A stretch of 64,000 nucleotides of DNA from Arbacia lixula (Eukaryota; Echinodermata; Echinoidea; Arbacioida; Arbaciidae). The notes beneath the pieces are model-generated. The model saw only the letters and a list, made by a program, of their open reading frames with translations, was not told where the DNA came from and did not search any database. Shown one piece after another: positions 32,060 to 43,559 of the stretch. The stretch covers positions 7,516,038 through 7,580,037 of the forward strand of contig OZ022576.1 of the NCBI GenBank assembly GCA_963669155.1, in the 5' to 3' direction. The translations under genes were made by a program, and so were the position numbers. Numbering within the stretch: the first letter of the stretch is position 1; every line of letters starts with the position of its first letter.

Positions 32060-33007
32060 ATGTGCTTTAAATCTAATCAATGCCAAGTGAAGTGTGGTGC
32101 TCTTCGTGCCTGAACATTTTGCCTAACCTTTCAAATGAACTATTCATATTTTGTGGGATTTATATTATCACGCTTGACTATCCAAGCTTGCTGCGTGTAC
32201 ATGCTCAATACATTGATGTAATGGTTATTCATAGGATAGAGAGGGTTTTTTATGTCTGTTCATGCTTTGGTGGAGCGTGGGCTGAGGAATAGTTCACTCC
32301 AGTGGTGATCTCACCTGGTATAACCACCATGCACATACTGCTTTACAAAATGATGTACATGTATGTAAACATGTATCATGCACTATGTTTTGTTTTTTTG
32401 AGGAACATTAGTGTTTAAATGCCTTATAGTACAGTGTATGAGTGAACTATCGACATGATCTGTGCTAATAAGGATTTTTTGAAACCCCAAGCAAATCCAA
32501 TCGTGGTATGGGCCCTAAACACTCTTCTTTCCCAAGCCAGGAAAAGGCAATTGACTTTTCATACTTTTCATGCACGTATGGTACTGAGAGGGTTAAAAGA
32601 GAATGGAACTCTAAAAATTAATTGTGTCAAGGAAAAGCAGACAAATCAGAAAACCAGACTGGTGAAGATTAAGAAAAATTAGACATGTTATAAGGAAGTG
32701 GGGAATTTGTAAAAATGATAATTATGAGCCTTGATCTTCATGGGCAACTAGATTGGTCCAAATTGGTGCACTGTATAGAATGATCATTTTTCATGTATAC
32801 TACATGTATATGTAAACAAGATTTAGGCAAAGTACCATATGCCTACCACTAGTTGTTCCTGTTGCTTGATGTCCGAGGACATAACAGCGCACATCATGGC
32901 TCTCGGCTTGGCTGTAATGTGTTGATGCAATATATGAATGGAGCCTATGGCTGCTACGCAATGGGGTGTTTCAAACGTAAATACAGATAGTTTTCCACTT
33001 TGCATGG
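32060..33007. other. Intron; nothing recognised
   Basis: Unique sequence; phrase AAGAAAAATTAGACATGTTA near 32668 also occurs near 9455 and 43370, a minor dispersed repeat. Confidence 0.4.
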
Positions 33008-33241
33008 AAAGGTTTTTGAGGCTATAGCTGAGATTTCACACAAGTATTATTTAGAGTACACTGCTAATTCACTGCTTATCCATGCCAAGTTTCATGCCTC
33101 CTGTTAAAGGGTTACTCCACGCATAGTTCCTCTTTAAACACAGGGTGTCCCATTTGCAAAAGTCATGAAACTCGACAGGAATCAGCAGTATATACTAATG
33201 ATAATGTGTATGAAATCTCAGTCATAGTTTTAGAAACCTTC
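33008..33241. mobile_element. Fold-back element I (old MITE-like)
   Basis: The left arm AAAGGTTTTTGAGGCTATAG...GAGATTTCACAC aligns inverted with GTGTATGAAATCTCAGTCATAG...TAGAAACCTT on the right. AAGTTTCATG and CATGAAACT pair further in, and TTAAAGGG with CTCTTTAA near the centre (about 33125). Nearly the whole 234 bp is one diverged palindrome. Confidence 0.65.
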
Positions 33242-33479
33242 TCAGGAAAAGTGCGCCGGGGAGCAGGCATCGATCACACTGAACTCATGCACTGTGAAGC
33301 AGACCGTAGTGTTGAGCAGTCTACTATCTCTTAGACAATGAGAACCTGCTCGTAATTTAGTGACCACTATAATTCCGCTTTTATTCAGTTCCCCTTTTTT
33401 TTATTATTGGAAGGGATGATCTTATACGGTATTTTCTTCCATTACCACGGTTTTACAAAAAAGTAAATGTTTAACTCTA

Positions 33480-33812
33480 AAATGGCTAGCCTGTCTTTAA
33501 TCATGGGGCATTGGCCGACAATGTGGCCATTACCCGTCTCCTCTTTGCTTTATCCTTGTGTACATCTCCCCACAAGCCCCTTGCCATCCTGAGCTGGAGA
33601 GAGAGAGAGAGATAGAGCGAGGAGCGTGGGTTGTTGTCTCGTGGCCGTTGGTTTCTGGCAGCTGACATCGGTGGCGACGGCAGGCCGTTGACGCTCAAAT
33701 TAAGAGGGCAGCTTTACCAAGATTTGAACGTGGGTTTGTAGGAGAGGACATCCTAGTATGATGGCCGGGCTCGGGTTACACCCTTCAAGGCCAGACTCAT
33801 TCCCCTCAGTCT
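33480..33812. promoter_or_regulatory. Candidate conserved non-coding island
   Basis: GC-richer complex sequence with a short GA run at 33598-33612. Seen: CTTTAATCATGG, CATTGGCCGACAATGTGGCCATTA (near 33509) and ATTTGAACGTGG. Not an exon by any frame I can match. Inference. Confidence 0.35.
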
Positions 33813-33814
33813 CT

Positions 33815-34640
33815 TTCCTTCATAACTCTGAGGGCGCTGGTGTGACGTCAGCATTGTAGTAACGTGTCATACAGCTTTTCTTCATTATTCTGACAGAGAT
33901 GTTGTTACGTCAGCATTGTAGTAGCATGTCATGTGGCTTTTTTTTTATAATTCTGACAGAGAAGTTGTGACAACTGTATGTCAGCATAGTAGTAATGCAG
34001 TATTCATGTATCTTCTATTCATAACTGTAACAGAGATGTTGTCACGTGAATGTTCTTGTAACTAGTAGCATGTCTTCATGACTCTGTTATACACTAGGTG
34101 GTGTTACGTCCCCATACTAGTAACCTATCTTGTATCTTATCTTCATAACTCTGACTGAGATGTCAACTTTACGCCAGCATTCTTCTGTAGTAGCTTGTCA
34201 TGAAGCTTTTCTTCATATCTCTAACACAGAGATAAATGATAAAGTAGTGTTCTAGTATTTGTCATGTCTCTTCTCTTCAAACCTGTTCATAGGTGTTATT
34301 ACGTCAGCATTCTAATAATTTGTCACAGGGCTTTTTTTCTCATAATCTCACAGGGATGTCGTTACAACTGTACATCGGCATACTAGTAGTACCTAGCTAA
34401 TGTTTTTACTCTTCGTAACTCTGACAGATGACATTATATATCAACTTTCCGGTAACTTGCCAGTATCTGTTCTATTTATAACTCTGACAATGACATTATT
34501 CCATCAACATTCCAGTAATATAACATCATCATGAAGCTTTTCTTCATAACTCTCTTATAGTTGTTGTTAGGTCACTGTTCAGGGAACTTATCATGTAGGT
34601 GTGGTCACATCAACAAGTATTCCAGTAACTTGCCATGTGC
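33815..34640. repeat. Decayed minisatellite of about 70 bp units carrying CRE-like sites
   Basis: The unit reads roughly CTTCATAACTCTGACAGAG, ATGTTGTTACGTCAGCAT, TCTAGTAACTTGTCATG. About 11-12 diverged units follow one another. One holds a full TGACGTCA (33843-33850), and two others keep TTACGTCAGCAT (33905, 34296 areas). The rest have lost the core. Confidence 0.75.
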
Positions 34641-35639
34641 ATGTAGCAGTTGCAATTTGGCACACAGATCTTCCTCTGCTTATCCCCCATAGCAAACACA
34701 CGCAACATATTGACATGATGTATAAATGTTCATGTGCAAAGGCCACACAACGTGGATTTAATCATCATTGATATCCCCATATACAGTTTACTACCCATGA
34801 TCACGTCATGAAATGTGTCACAAACTTGATGGATGGGTTATTGATTGGGTCTAGTATTATATTGGTATACACATTCGTTATTATATCACACAAACATGTA
34901 TGCATGTAAATTAGAATCAAAAGGAAAAATCAATAGATTTCGACTGATTGACAGGTTTTATCTGTTCTGGCTAATACGCTGAATCATGCATAATTGTTTA
35001 AAATTCATTAAAAGTTATACATAACAGATGAAAAGTTAAGTTTAAAAAAAATCATATGAACGTTTTCACATCCTTAACATAACTGAAGAAACGTAATTAT
35101 CATTATGGCATAATAATAGAGAATTTTTTCGATTTGTACTTATATCATTACTCTTTATAGAGCCAAAGCTAATTGTATACCTGCTTTCAACTCAAGTAAA
35201 GTAAGAATAGCGTCGAAATATAGTAGTCAAAAAAAGAGTTACAAATTAAACAATCAGTACAAAGGTAAATGGACTTACAGTATTCAAATATTTAGGTTGC
35301 ACTTTAAAGCATGTACACTGAACTGTAGAATCTATATTGTTGCTCTTCTTTGAAATATCACTAATACAATTTTTCAATCTATACACATATATGTATATGT
35401 GTATTAAAATACAAGTATACGTAGTTTGATATCGGGTCAAGGGCATGATCAAAGAAATTTTAAGTTATGACCTTAAAGAAATATATGATAACAACTGGCA
35501 AATAAAAATATGTATTTTTATTAATTCATTTTTATATCACAGCAATAATATTTGTCACTTGTTTATCATTATGAACACAGTAAGAAGGTTAATAATATTT
35601 TTTATATCATGGTATGCATGCATTTATATAAGCCATTAC
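34641..35639. other. Intron; nothing recognised
   Basis: AT-rich unique sequence for 1 kb. Confidence 0.4.
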
Positions 35640-36080
35640 GATGCAGCGTGTAATTTAGTACACAAATAGCAGCCAGTCCCCTGCTGGTACACACACAACC
35701 CACAGTGAGTGCGTATCAGCGCACAGTTGCAGATGGCCCGTGATGAAATGAAAGTAAATCTAGCGTCCTTGGACAGTCCGCGAACGCTGCAGATGTGCCT
35801 GGTGTGAGCGCTATCTAGCAGAGGATGCAAGTAAATGACTTTGTCATTGGAGAGGTGATGCAGGCTCTTTCAGCTTGTTTCCTGAGAGAGTTTTTTCGTC
35901 TCTTGTCCTTTTTGTACTGCCTCTTTCTTTCTTACTTTCTTGCCAGAGGTTAGCGGGCTATATATATTTTGAGAGTGGAGGTTACATTCCTGGTTTTGGG
36001 GGAAGGCGTGCGCAGCGGGGCGCAAGCTGGCAGATGAAAGTACCGTAGGAGCTTTCGGCCATTTGGAGCTGGCAAAGGTT
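35640..36080. promoter_or_regulatory. Candidate conserved non-coding island
   Basis: CpG-bearing complex sequence: GTGCGTATCAGCGCACAG near 35708, GACAGTCCGCGAACGCTGCAG near 35772, GGCGTGCGCAGCGGGGCGC near 36005. A pyrimidine-rich middle (35890-35945). No exon match. Confidence 0.35.
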
Positions 36081-36340
36081 AACCTCACAGGAATACTACA
36101 TATGAATATCAGACGGTTTTAAACCCTGTATGTGGAATGCAAAATAATTCTCTATGAATTTGTATGCATCACCAGTATAAATATACACTCACAGCATATA
36201 AAGAGTTAATCTCCTGTGTGGTACACAAATTGCTACTCTATGGAAATGTTATGAATTACTTGTGTACCAATGGCAGGTAAAAAGTTAACCCTTCCTTTGC
36301 CAGATGAAATGTAGCTTTTTGGGTTTTCTTCATAGATATA

Positions 36341-36557
36341 CACAACAGCTCAAAGGAATTGGCATAGGGAAAGGGAAAGAGAAGAAAGGGAAGTACCACA
36401 GTATATTTTGTCCAGTTCAGAATGAAACACAATGCTTTAGCCTAAAAAGCATCATGTTTCATGCTGAACTAGACAAAAATATAGCGCGGTTTAAAACTGC
36501 TGGTCCTTCCTTTCTTCCCTTTCACGTTCCCTATGCCAATTCCTTTGAGCTGTAGTG
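36341..36557. mobile_element. Hairpin MITE family A, copy 4
   Basis: 217 bp between TA at 36339-36340 and 36558-36559. The left arm lacks the GGAGCCGCAGTTTTAAACC portion, and the right arm is full length. End-inverted repeats CACAACAGCTCAAAGGAAT and CCTTTGAGCTGTAGTG. An H-like end lies just upstream near 36285-36300. Confidence 0.9.
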
Positions 36558-36559
36558 TA

Positions 36560-37099
36560 GCTACAATGTATGAACTATGCAATGTGTTAACCAGGATGTT
36601 TGGATTTTGAAGAGGATAGGTTTAATGATATGACATAACTAGACAAATGAACCATCAACAGAGGAACAAGATATCTAATCAATTTTGGTTGCATGACCAA
36701 AAACCTCAAAAGATTTGTTATCTCTCTCTCAAGTTATAAAGATCAACAAATTGTATGAGCTTATTTCAGAACAGATAATGTTACATTACTGATTCAAGCC
36801 CTTTTTGTAGCGTTTCAAAAATATATATTTTATATATAAAAAACACTTATTTCTTTTTTATATCTGATCAGCAAAATGGAAAAAAGGAGCAGATCTCATA
36901 AAATAGTCTAAGTTAGCGAGTAAGCACTGGTCATTAACATCAGATAATCCCACATTGACAATAATAGTTGATACCACACGACATGAATCTGTACTGTAGG
37001 GTGTATTATGGTAAAATAGTAGATGAGATAAGTAGGAGCATGTGAGTGATATCTATTGTACAAGTCAGCTTCCATTAAATTGCATTTTGAGTGGCTCAA
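36560..37099. other. Intron; nothing recognised
   Basis: AT-rich unique sequence. Confidence 0.4.
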
Positions 37100-37290
37100 G
37101 CCTCGTTATCATCGCGATAAAGCCATGTGTAATGTCTGAGCGTCCTTGAAGTTGTGACTGCAAATGGATTGTGGAATAATGGCTTAGGGGTACTTAGCCA
37201 GGGTCCCACAATCCATAGCTGTGACGGCACTCATTTATGCTCTCTTCCGCAAATCATCGCCACTCTAAATTGGTTGAAAGCCATCAATTT
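37100..37290. promoter_or_regulatory. Complex-sequence block with a symmetric stem-loop
   Basis: ATGGATTGTGG (37164-37174) pairs with CCACAATCCAT (37206-37216), and inside, separated by exactly five bases on each side, TGGCT (37180-37184) pairs with AGCCA (37196-37200). TTATCATCGCGATAA lies near 37106. It may be a structured RNA piece or an inverted-repeat binding region; no family recognised. Confidence 0.35.
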
Positions 37291-37384
37291 ATATTCTATA
37301 TTTACATCATCAAATTAAAACGCAAAGATTGATTGCCTTAAAGGCAATGTCCTGTTTACATAAGTGTTTAATGACATGGTTGGA

Positions 37385-37391
37385 TCAGATA

Positions 37392-37422
<31 letters not shown>

Positions 37423-37930
37423 AGATATATATACATACATGTAGAATGTTTGAGTTTGTGTGTGTAAGTATATGTTTGCATGTATATACAGTATTTTTGT
37501 GTATTGAGAGACTGAACAATTGAAAAGGGAAGAAGGGGAGCGAAAGAAAGAAAGAGAGAGAGAGAGAGGAGAAGAGTGGGTGAGTAAGCGAGAGAGAGAG
37601 AGAAGAAGAAGAAAAAGAATAGAAGATCAAACTAGTGAAGAAGAACATCATAAAATGAGCTACAAAAAGTAGATAATAGAGAGAAAGGGAAAACATAAGA
37701 TTGATAAAAACAGAGGGGGAGAGAGATGAGAATAAAAAATGGAATAGAAGATTGCGAGCTGTCCTTTCATAGAGTGAGGAAAAAGTGAGAGTGAGGGAGA
37801 AAAAAGCAATGAAAGAGCGAGGGAGAGAAATAAATGGAGAAGGTAATAAAGAGAAAAAAAGTTGGGTAGAAAGAGGGAGAGAGAGAAAAAAAGAGAAGAT
37901 GGAGAAGAGGAAACTAGAGAAGAGGAAGAG
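37385..37930. repeat. (GT)n followed by a long GA/GAA-rich tract
   Basis: (GT)n at about 37391-37423, then purine-rich GAAAGAAAGAGAGAG text to 37930. Minus-strand Ser/Leu/Phe frames are artefacts. Confidence 0.85.
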
Positions 37931-38010
37931 AGGAAGCCATCGATCATGCAGTAAGCAGACAATGTGGCCATGATCAACATAGGGAGCACAAGGAGCGCAG
38001 CTGTTGCATA

Positions 38011-38676
38011 AGAGTAAAAGCCCATCATCACCACTAGAAGCTGCTGCACAAGGCTGGGAGAACTAGGCAACATTAAAGGGAAACTTCACCCTCAAGTTAA
38101 GTTGCTTTCTATAAAAACATAAGAGTAAAAGCCCATCATCACCACTAGAAGCTGCTGCACAAGGCTGGGAGAACTAGGCAACATTAAAGGGAAACTTCAC
38201 ACTCAAGTTAAGTTGCTTTCTATAAAAACATAAGAGTAAAAGCCCATCATCACCACTAGAAGCTGCTGCACAAGGCTGGGAGAACTAGGCAACATTAAAG
38301 GGAAACTTCACCCTCAAGTTAAGTTGCTTTCTATAAAAACATAAGAGTAAAAGCCCATCATCACCACTAGAAGCTGCTGCACAAGGCTGGGAGAACTAGG
38401 CAACATTAAAGGGAAACTTCACCCTCAAGTTAAGTTGCTTTCTATAAAAACATAAGAGTAAAAGCCCATCATCACCACTAAAAGCTGCTGCACAAGGCTG
38501 GGAGAACTAGGCAACATTAAAGGGAAACTTCACCCTCAAGTTAAGTTGCTTTTTATAAAAACATAAGAGTAAAAGCCCATCATCACCACTAAAAGCTGCT
38601 GCACAAGGCTGGGAGAACTAGGCAACATTAAAGGGAAAGTCCACCCTCAAGTTAAGTTGCTTTCAATAAAAACAAA
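38011..38676. repeat. Tandem array of six 111 bp units
   Basis: Units start at 38011, 38122, 38233, 38344, 38455 and 38566, exactly 111 bp apart, each with AGAGTAAAAGCCCATCATCA and ending in AAAGGGAAACTTCACCCTCA..GTTGCTTTCTATAAAAACAT. They differ by one or two bases (TAGAAG versus TAAAAG; CACCCTC versus CACACTC). The unit joins about 55 bp of local sequence to the first about 55 bp of element E, and the last unit runs straight into the full element E. Confidence 0.95.
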
Positions 38677-39056
38677 AATGTAAAAGAAACATATAGGTTT
38701 GACATGATCTGCTAGAGGATAAAAAAGTTATGATATTTGTGTTTAACTTTTATATTGTGACATCACATGCAAGATGTTCTCCCATATGTTGTGTACTACT
38801 TTCCCCATGAATTCCCCCATTTCTGTTTTTTTGATGAAGGAATAAATCTTTTTCACACAGATATATGTGTAAAAACACATGCTTAATGATATATCAAATA
38901 CACAGGTGATTCTTTTAGAGAAAACAACATTTTTTAAAAGAAATTGTACACATATGGGAGAATATCTTACATGTGATGTCACAAAATAAAAACTTAAAGA
39001 AAATCATAACTTTCTTATCCTGTGATGGATAATATCAGGATGGACACTCCCTTTAA
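38626..39056. mobile_element. Fold-back repeat family E, copy 2
   Basis: Left end TTAAAGGGAAAGTCCACC and right end GGATGGACACTCCCTTTAA are inverted. The arms keep pairing inward (GGATAAAAAAGTTATGAT with ATCATAACTTTCTTATCC; TGTGACATCACATGCAAGAT with ATCTTACATGTGATGTCACA). About 430 bp, no coding capacity, better kept than the copy at 9509. From memory this is a common deuterostome repeat type. Confidence 0.75.
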
Positions 39057-40269
39057 AGGGAAAGTGTCACTTTCTGCTGACCCTGAAATATCTTTTACTA
39101 ATATTTGTTTCAAATGTGAGCTTGATCGAGGACCAAGTGTGTAGCCTAAGTTAAAACATTTTGAAGTGGCTTCAAAATATGCATGACTTTGGTCATGTTG
39201 CCTAAAGCTCGCTCTCAACAATTACCAATAGTTATAAGTGCTATGAGAAAAAGAATTTGACCGTCAGGGTTGCATGGTAGTTACAATTTAGTCTCATGAT
39301 AGTTGTAAAGGTGTGAAATATGACATTTTGTGAATGTCATTTGTTGTACATTTGTGGCTTTGTTTGACATCACTGCGCAATGATTTATCATTGTTGCTAG
39401 TAAACACAATGTCTACAATAGAAAGCTTATTTGTTAAAGGAAGAAAATAAGTCCTGTGTCTTTATATCTGGTATTGTTTAATTATAGTCTGATGTCATGC
39501 CAGGGTGTTATGTAATACACTACATATTTCTACAAACAGATAAGTTTTAAAGGATGTGCTATACTTGGATGCAAATATAATTAATGATACAGTAATTGTA
39601 CAATTTCATACTCTCTATCAAGTAATTGCACTCTTACTATGGTGATAGCCTCAAACGTGATGATAATGTGTTTTTGTTACTATAATGAAGGCAAGGCCAG
39701 GCTCTATTAATGAGGAAGTGAACTATTTTGATCACTTGAGTCATTTAATTTGGCACAGTGTGTAGGATGAACTGACACTCGAGTGTCAACTCTTGGACCT
39801 AAATACGTAATGATTCTATTTGTTTTCAGGGTTTTTTTCCCAATCATCTCCAAAGAGGAAATGCATAACTACGGTGGAGAGCTATATCTCAAGTTCACAC
39901 TTACATGTAGCTTGATATCCAGCTTTCTAGAAATAAGAGAATGACATCAAATCTAATTGAAGCATCTGTCTGTTTAAAGGAAAGAGGTTGAAAGGTATCA
40001 AGTGATTATAATTCAGAGGGGAAAATGAGCTTTGAGTCCTGTAGAAATAACTGGAGTTAATGGAAGAGGAATCTGACCTGATATCATCAATAATTGCAGG
40101 AATGGAAGGTAAAGAGGGAGTGAGGTTCCATAAACGTGTGCATAATTTCTGGGAAAATGCAATTACTAGAAGTGAAGAGAGGGGATATGCTTGTAATGAA
40201 ATAGAAATGTTATGTCTGTTGCGTTAGTAAAGGGAACAGACTCTGTAAACTATTAATAGCTAAGTGCGA
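39057..40269. other. Intron; nothing recognised
   Basis: 1.2 kb of unique AT-rich sequence. Confidence 0.4.
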
Positions 40270-40470
40270 TTTCATTGTAATCACCACTCGTGACGAAGTA
40301 ATGGGAGGAGGAGGGGCGCATGTGTTACCCTGGTCTGGATCAGAGGAGGGTAGCCTTACCTCCTTATGGCCTACCGGACTGATAATCTCCGCTCTCCAGG
40401 GGCGTGAAACTTCGCCCCTCGGCTTCCTCCCCTTTCACTTGCCGTGGAACGTTGCCCTTAAATCCTGATG
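40270..40470. promoter_or_regulatory. Candidate conserved non-coding island
   Basis: GC-rich complex block with an inverted pair AGGGGCG (40398-40404) and CGCCCCT (40413-40419). CTCGTGACGAAGTAATGG lies near 40288. No exon pattern. Confidence 0.35.
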
Positions 40471-41499
40471 ACTAGCGTGCGGTTTCACTGTGTGTGCACA
40501 ATCGAGGGAGAATACTATGTTTGATTAATTGAAAAATGTTGTCTTCATTCCCAAATATGAGACCGGCATGGTGGGTTTGTAAGCTGGTAACTCTCCTGCT
40601 GCAGATATATGATTCAAATATGATGACAAAGAAATGAAACTCATATCCATTACCTGATTGAATCAAATATGCAACAACAAGAAATTTTCCCTTAGTGTTA
40701 TAATGTACTGCACATGTAAATGCATACACAGTCATATAAACACCCATCTACAGCCCCACATATGCGAACTAGCACACTTGTGTCATACATGAAATGATAA
40801 ATATGAATGATACCCGTGGTACGCATTGATTGATGCATGATTTATGAATGTGAAATGGCGCTTCCAGAATCGTTCAAATTTGGAAATTATAGCAGCATCG
40901 GAGCGTGTATTGCATATTAAACCATTAAGTGAGCTAAGCGATGTATATGAGGCTTCAATGGTCATTCAGAAAATAAGCTGTACCGGCATGCATGCAACAT
41001 CGGTTCATTTTTTGTATCATGATTTTATGAAGCAGTGTATGAGTTTTTAAAAATGATTGTGCTCCTTTGATACATGTAGCAAAAGGAGCTTATTGCATAC
41101 GGCATTATGTCTGGAGTAGAAAGCAGGATCTTGTTCATTGCAAAGTATTTGGGTTGCCAAATGTAGTTCGTAGATGTAATTTGTCTCTCTGCTTTAGGTG
41201 TGTGCAAGTAACATGATAAGAATATGTGGTGTTGCAATTTGTTTGCTTCATGGCCTTGCGATAGTGACTTAATGTCCTGTATTTTTGAAGGAGGGAAAAA
41301 GCGTATTCATAGAAAGGTATTGGTAAAAGATGGCATCTATTTGTAACTTAAGGAGAGACTTTCAGATGCAACATGTCGCTTCGACCTAACTGGTATAGAT
41401 AGTACCCTGGTGAAAGGGATTATAATTTTGCGTTACCATGGAAATTTGCTCTGTGAATGGTCAATACCATGCATTCACTCCATTTTAAGCTTGTTCTAA
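40471..41499. other. Intron; nothing recognised
   Basis: Unique sequence; CpG-bearing text near 40855-40950 is the only notable part. Confidence 0.4.
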
Positions 41500-41725
41500 T
41501 TGCACTGAGAAGCGATGGACTGTCAGCATAATGGATTTCCAAGGCTGTGTTTCGTACAGGGTGAGGTGTTGGGCCAAGTGTCTGGAGAGGGGCTGCGCAC
41601 TGTCAGAGGCAGCAACAGGAGACAAGAGAGCTGCGGCAGTGGGGAGAGGCTCCTGTAACCAGGGGAAACACAGCTTTAAAGCAGCCGAGACAATTGAGAG
41701 TAAGAGGGGATGACGTCAAAGCGAT
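41500..41725. promoter_or_regulatory. Candidate conserved non-coding island with CRE
   Basis: Complex GC-rich sequence ending in a full TGACGTCA (41711-41718) followed by AAGCGATGTGACC. An ATG-led stretch with a GTGAGG at about 41559 was considered as an alternative first exon and not supported. Confidence 0.35.
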
Positions 41726-41759
41726 GTGACCCCTTCATGGTCATGTCCCTCTCGGTTTG

Positions 41760-42120
41760 TGCCTTTGGAGTGGATCTGATGGGAAAACGGGAAGCTTGGA
41801 GGGAGGGAAGGACGAGACGGAGAGACAGGATGGAGGGAAGGAAGGAAGGACTGGAGGGGTGGACGTGTGATGGGAGGGCATCAGGGATGGATGGCTTTGG
41901 GCTGGACTTGGGGGAGGGAGAAGGTAGTGAGAGGGGTCAGGAATAAGAAAGGCATGGCCCGTAACTTCAGGGATGGGAGGGGGGGTGAGGTGGAAGGAGG
42001 GAGGGAAGGACTGAAGGATGATGTCTTTGGGCTGAAATTGGGGAGGGGAGAAAGGAAAAGATGGGAAACTGATGTATGGGGGGGGGGGTAAGATTTAAAA
42101 TTTGAAATGTGGAGAAAGGA
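41760..42120. repeat. G/GGA-rich low-complexity block
   Basis: GGGAGGGAAGGA and GGATGG type repeats ending in a G11 tract at about 42077. Overlapping frames on both strands are artefacts. Confidence 0.8.
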
Positions 42121-42396
42121 AAGATAGTGAGAAGACATTCGTTGAAGCATGAGAACATCAGTACAGTTCACAGAAGGGGCATACTACATTCCCTGCTGCA
42201 AACAATTATTCCACTCAATAAGCACCATACACTGTAGATGTGTACAATACATGAGGTGGATGAATGCTGAGTAGGCCTTGTACCGTTAATTATTTCTTTT
42301 AACGTACTTTGTGCATTTGGTGCTGTATGTCATATTTTGTTTATTATTCTAAAGATCTTATTATTGATATCTGCAATTTAAAGGGACAATATACCT

Positions 42397-42581
42397 GGGG
42401 GGTGTTTCACCAAGCTGTTCGTAAGTTACGAACGACTTTACGAATGACTGGTGATCCCTTCTTGTGCTAAATCAGATTCTCAATGAACAAAGTGTGATAT
42501 CGCATTTAGCATCGTAGGGATCACCAGTCGTTCGTAAAGTCGTTCGTAACTTACGAACAGCTTGGTGAAACACCACCCAGG
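42397..42581. mobile_element. MITE family B, copy 2 (young)
   Basis: 185 bp. The arms match for about 70 bases: GGTGTTTCACCAAGCTGTTC-GTAAGTTACGAACGAC-TTTACGAATGACTGGTGATC on the left and the inverse on the right with two or three differences. The loop is short (about 42478-42516). The near-identical arms show recent movement. The target duplication is unclear; outer bases read CCTGGG and CCCAGG. Confidence 0.9.
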
Positions 42582-42584
42582 CCT

Positions 42585-42980
42585 GAGGAGGATGCCCCCC
42601 CCCCCCCCCCTCATGACTGCCTGCATGTACATTTAAATCGCCCCCTCAATGTCCAGGATAGAGACAAGTTTAAGTAATATGCATTTTCCATGTTGCAGAT
42701 CTAGACCAAACCCTTTGCATCTTTCTGGTTTTTAGCCCCTTCTGTGCTAGACTTCCATACTTCCCTCTGGGAATGGTGTGTATTACCAGCGTAAAGATGC
42801 CTCAGTCATGTAGGCTCTAAAATTGTAATTCGCCCCCCCCACCCCCAATCTGTTTATAGCCCATGAAAAAGTAGCCACAGTAAGATTTACCCTCTGTGCC
42901 CCATGCAAAATCATTTTATGGGATTTGTGTGTATAACTTGTGAATAAATATGCGGCATGCATAAGGTTAATTGTGCATCT
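42585..42980. other. Poly-C tract and decayed element H ends
   Basis: A C15 tract at about 42595-42611. AGCCCCTTCTGTGCTAGAC near 42735 and TTTACCCTCTGTGCC near 42887 with AAGGTTAAT near 42963 resemble element H ends. No gene. Confidence 0.45.
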
Positions 42981-43559
42981 ATGCATTAAAATGGTGCTGA
43001 TTTGAAGGAGGCTAGCACCTTTGTGTTGAGAGCATATATGACATAAACGGTGGAGACCACTGACATACCACAGCCCTCCCTTCTCATTCCCTCCTCCCGC
43101 TGAGTTAGTCTAGCATGCAGACACTTCTGTGAGTTACTCAAACCATACGTCACCACCAGACGGACCATGGTGAAGTGTCCGGACATGACATTTAGTTGAT
43201 CACAGACACTCATTTCCTTGATTCAAAATGTTTGTTTCTTCTACAATGTATTACACGCTAGCATCAATATCCAGGCACGTTTTAAAAGCTTCATGTAGGC
43301 GACCCTGATGGTGATTTGAAATGTATGAAAGTAGGAAAAATTTGAGAAGCAGTTTGGCAAAAATTTGAGAAAAATCAGACATGTTGAAAAAAAGTTTTTG
43401 TTTTGAAATAGTTCAAATCACTAGCTCTGTACTCTTGTTCTGTTTAGTCAAGGTAGGCAGGTGATGTTATGACTATGTTCATTTTTGCATGCATGGTACA
43501 CTATAAGAATTGAAAATCTGTACAGTGAATTTGCAGGATTCACTGTACAATGATGACAT
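42981..43559. other. Intron; nothing recognised
   Basis: Unique sequence. Confidence 0.4.

Noticed and set aside
31842-32060. 72-codon frame over the fold-back at 31.9 kb
   Set aside because: The frame is made of inverted-repeat arms and shows no family similarity.
37660-38073. Minus-strand frame with a membrane-like start (hydrophobic stretch in its first 45 residues)
   Set aside because: Its first part is the local half of the 111 bp repeat unit and its second part is CT-rich low complexity. No splice or family support.
38011-38676. Regular 111 bp repeats considered as a CRISPR-like array
   Set aside because: There are no variable spacers; the whole unit repeats, and its source is the edge of a transposon in an animal genome.
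41531-41570. ATG stretch MDFQGCVSYR followed by GTGAGG as an alternative DGK first exon
   Set aside because: The donor would be phase 0, whereas the next DGK exon needs phase 1, and there is no resemblance to the DGK N-terminus.
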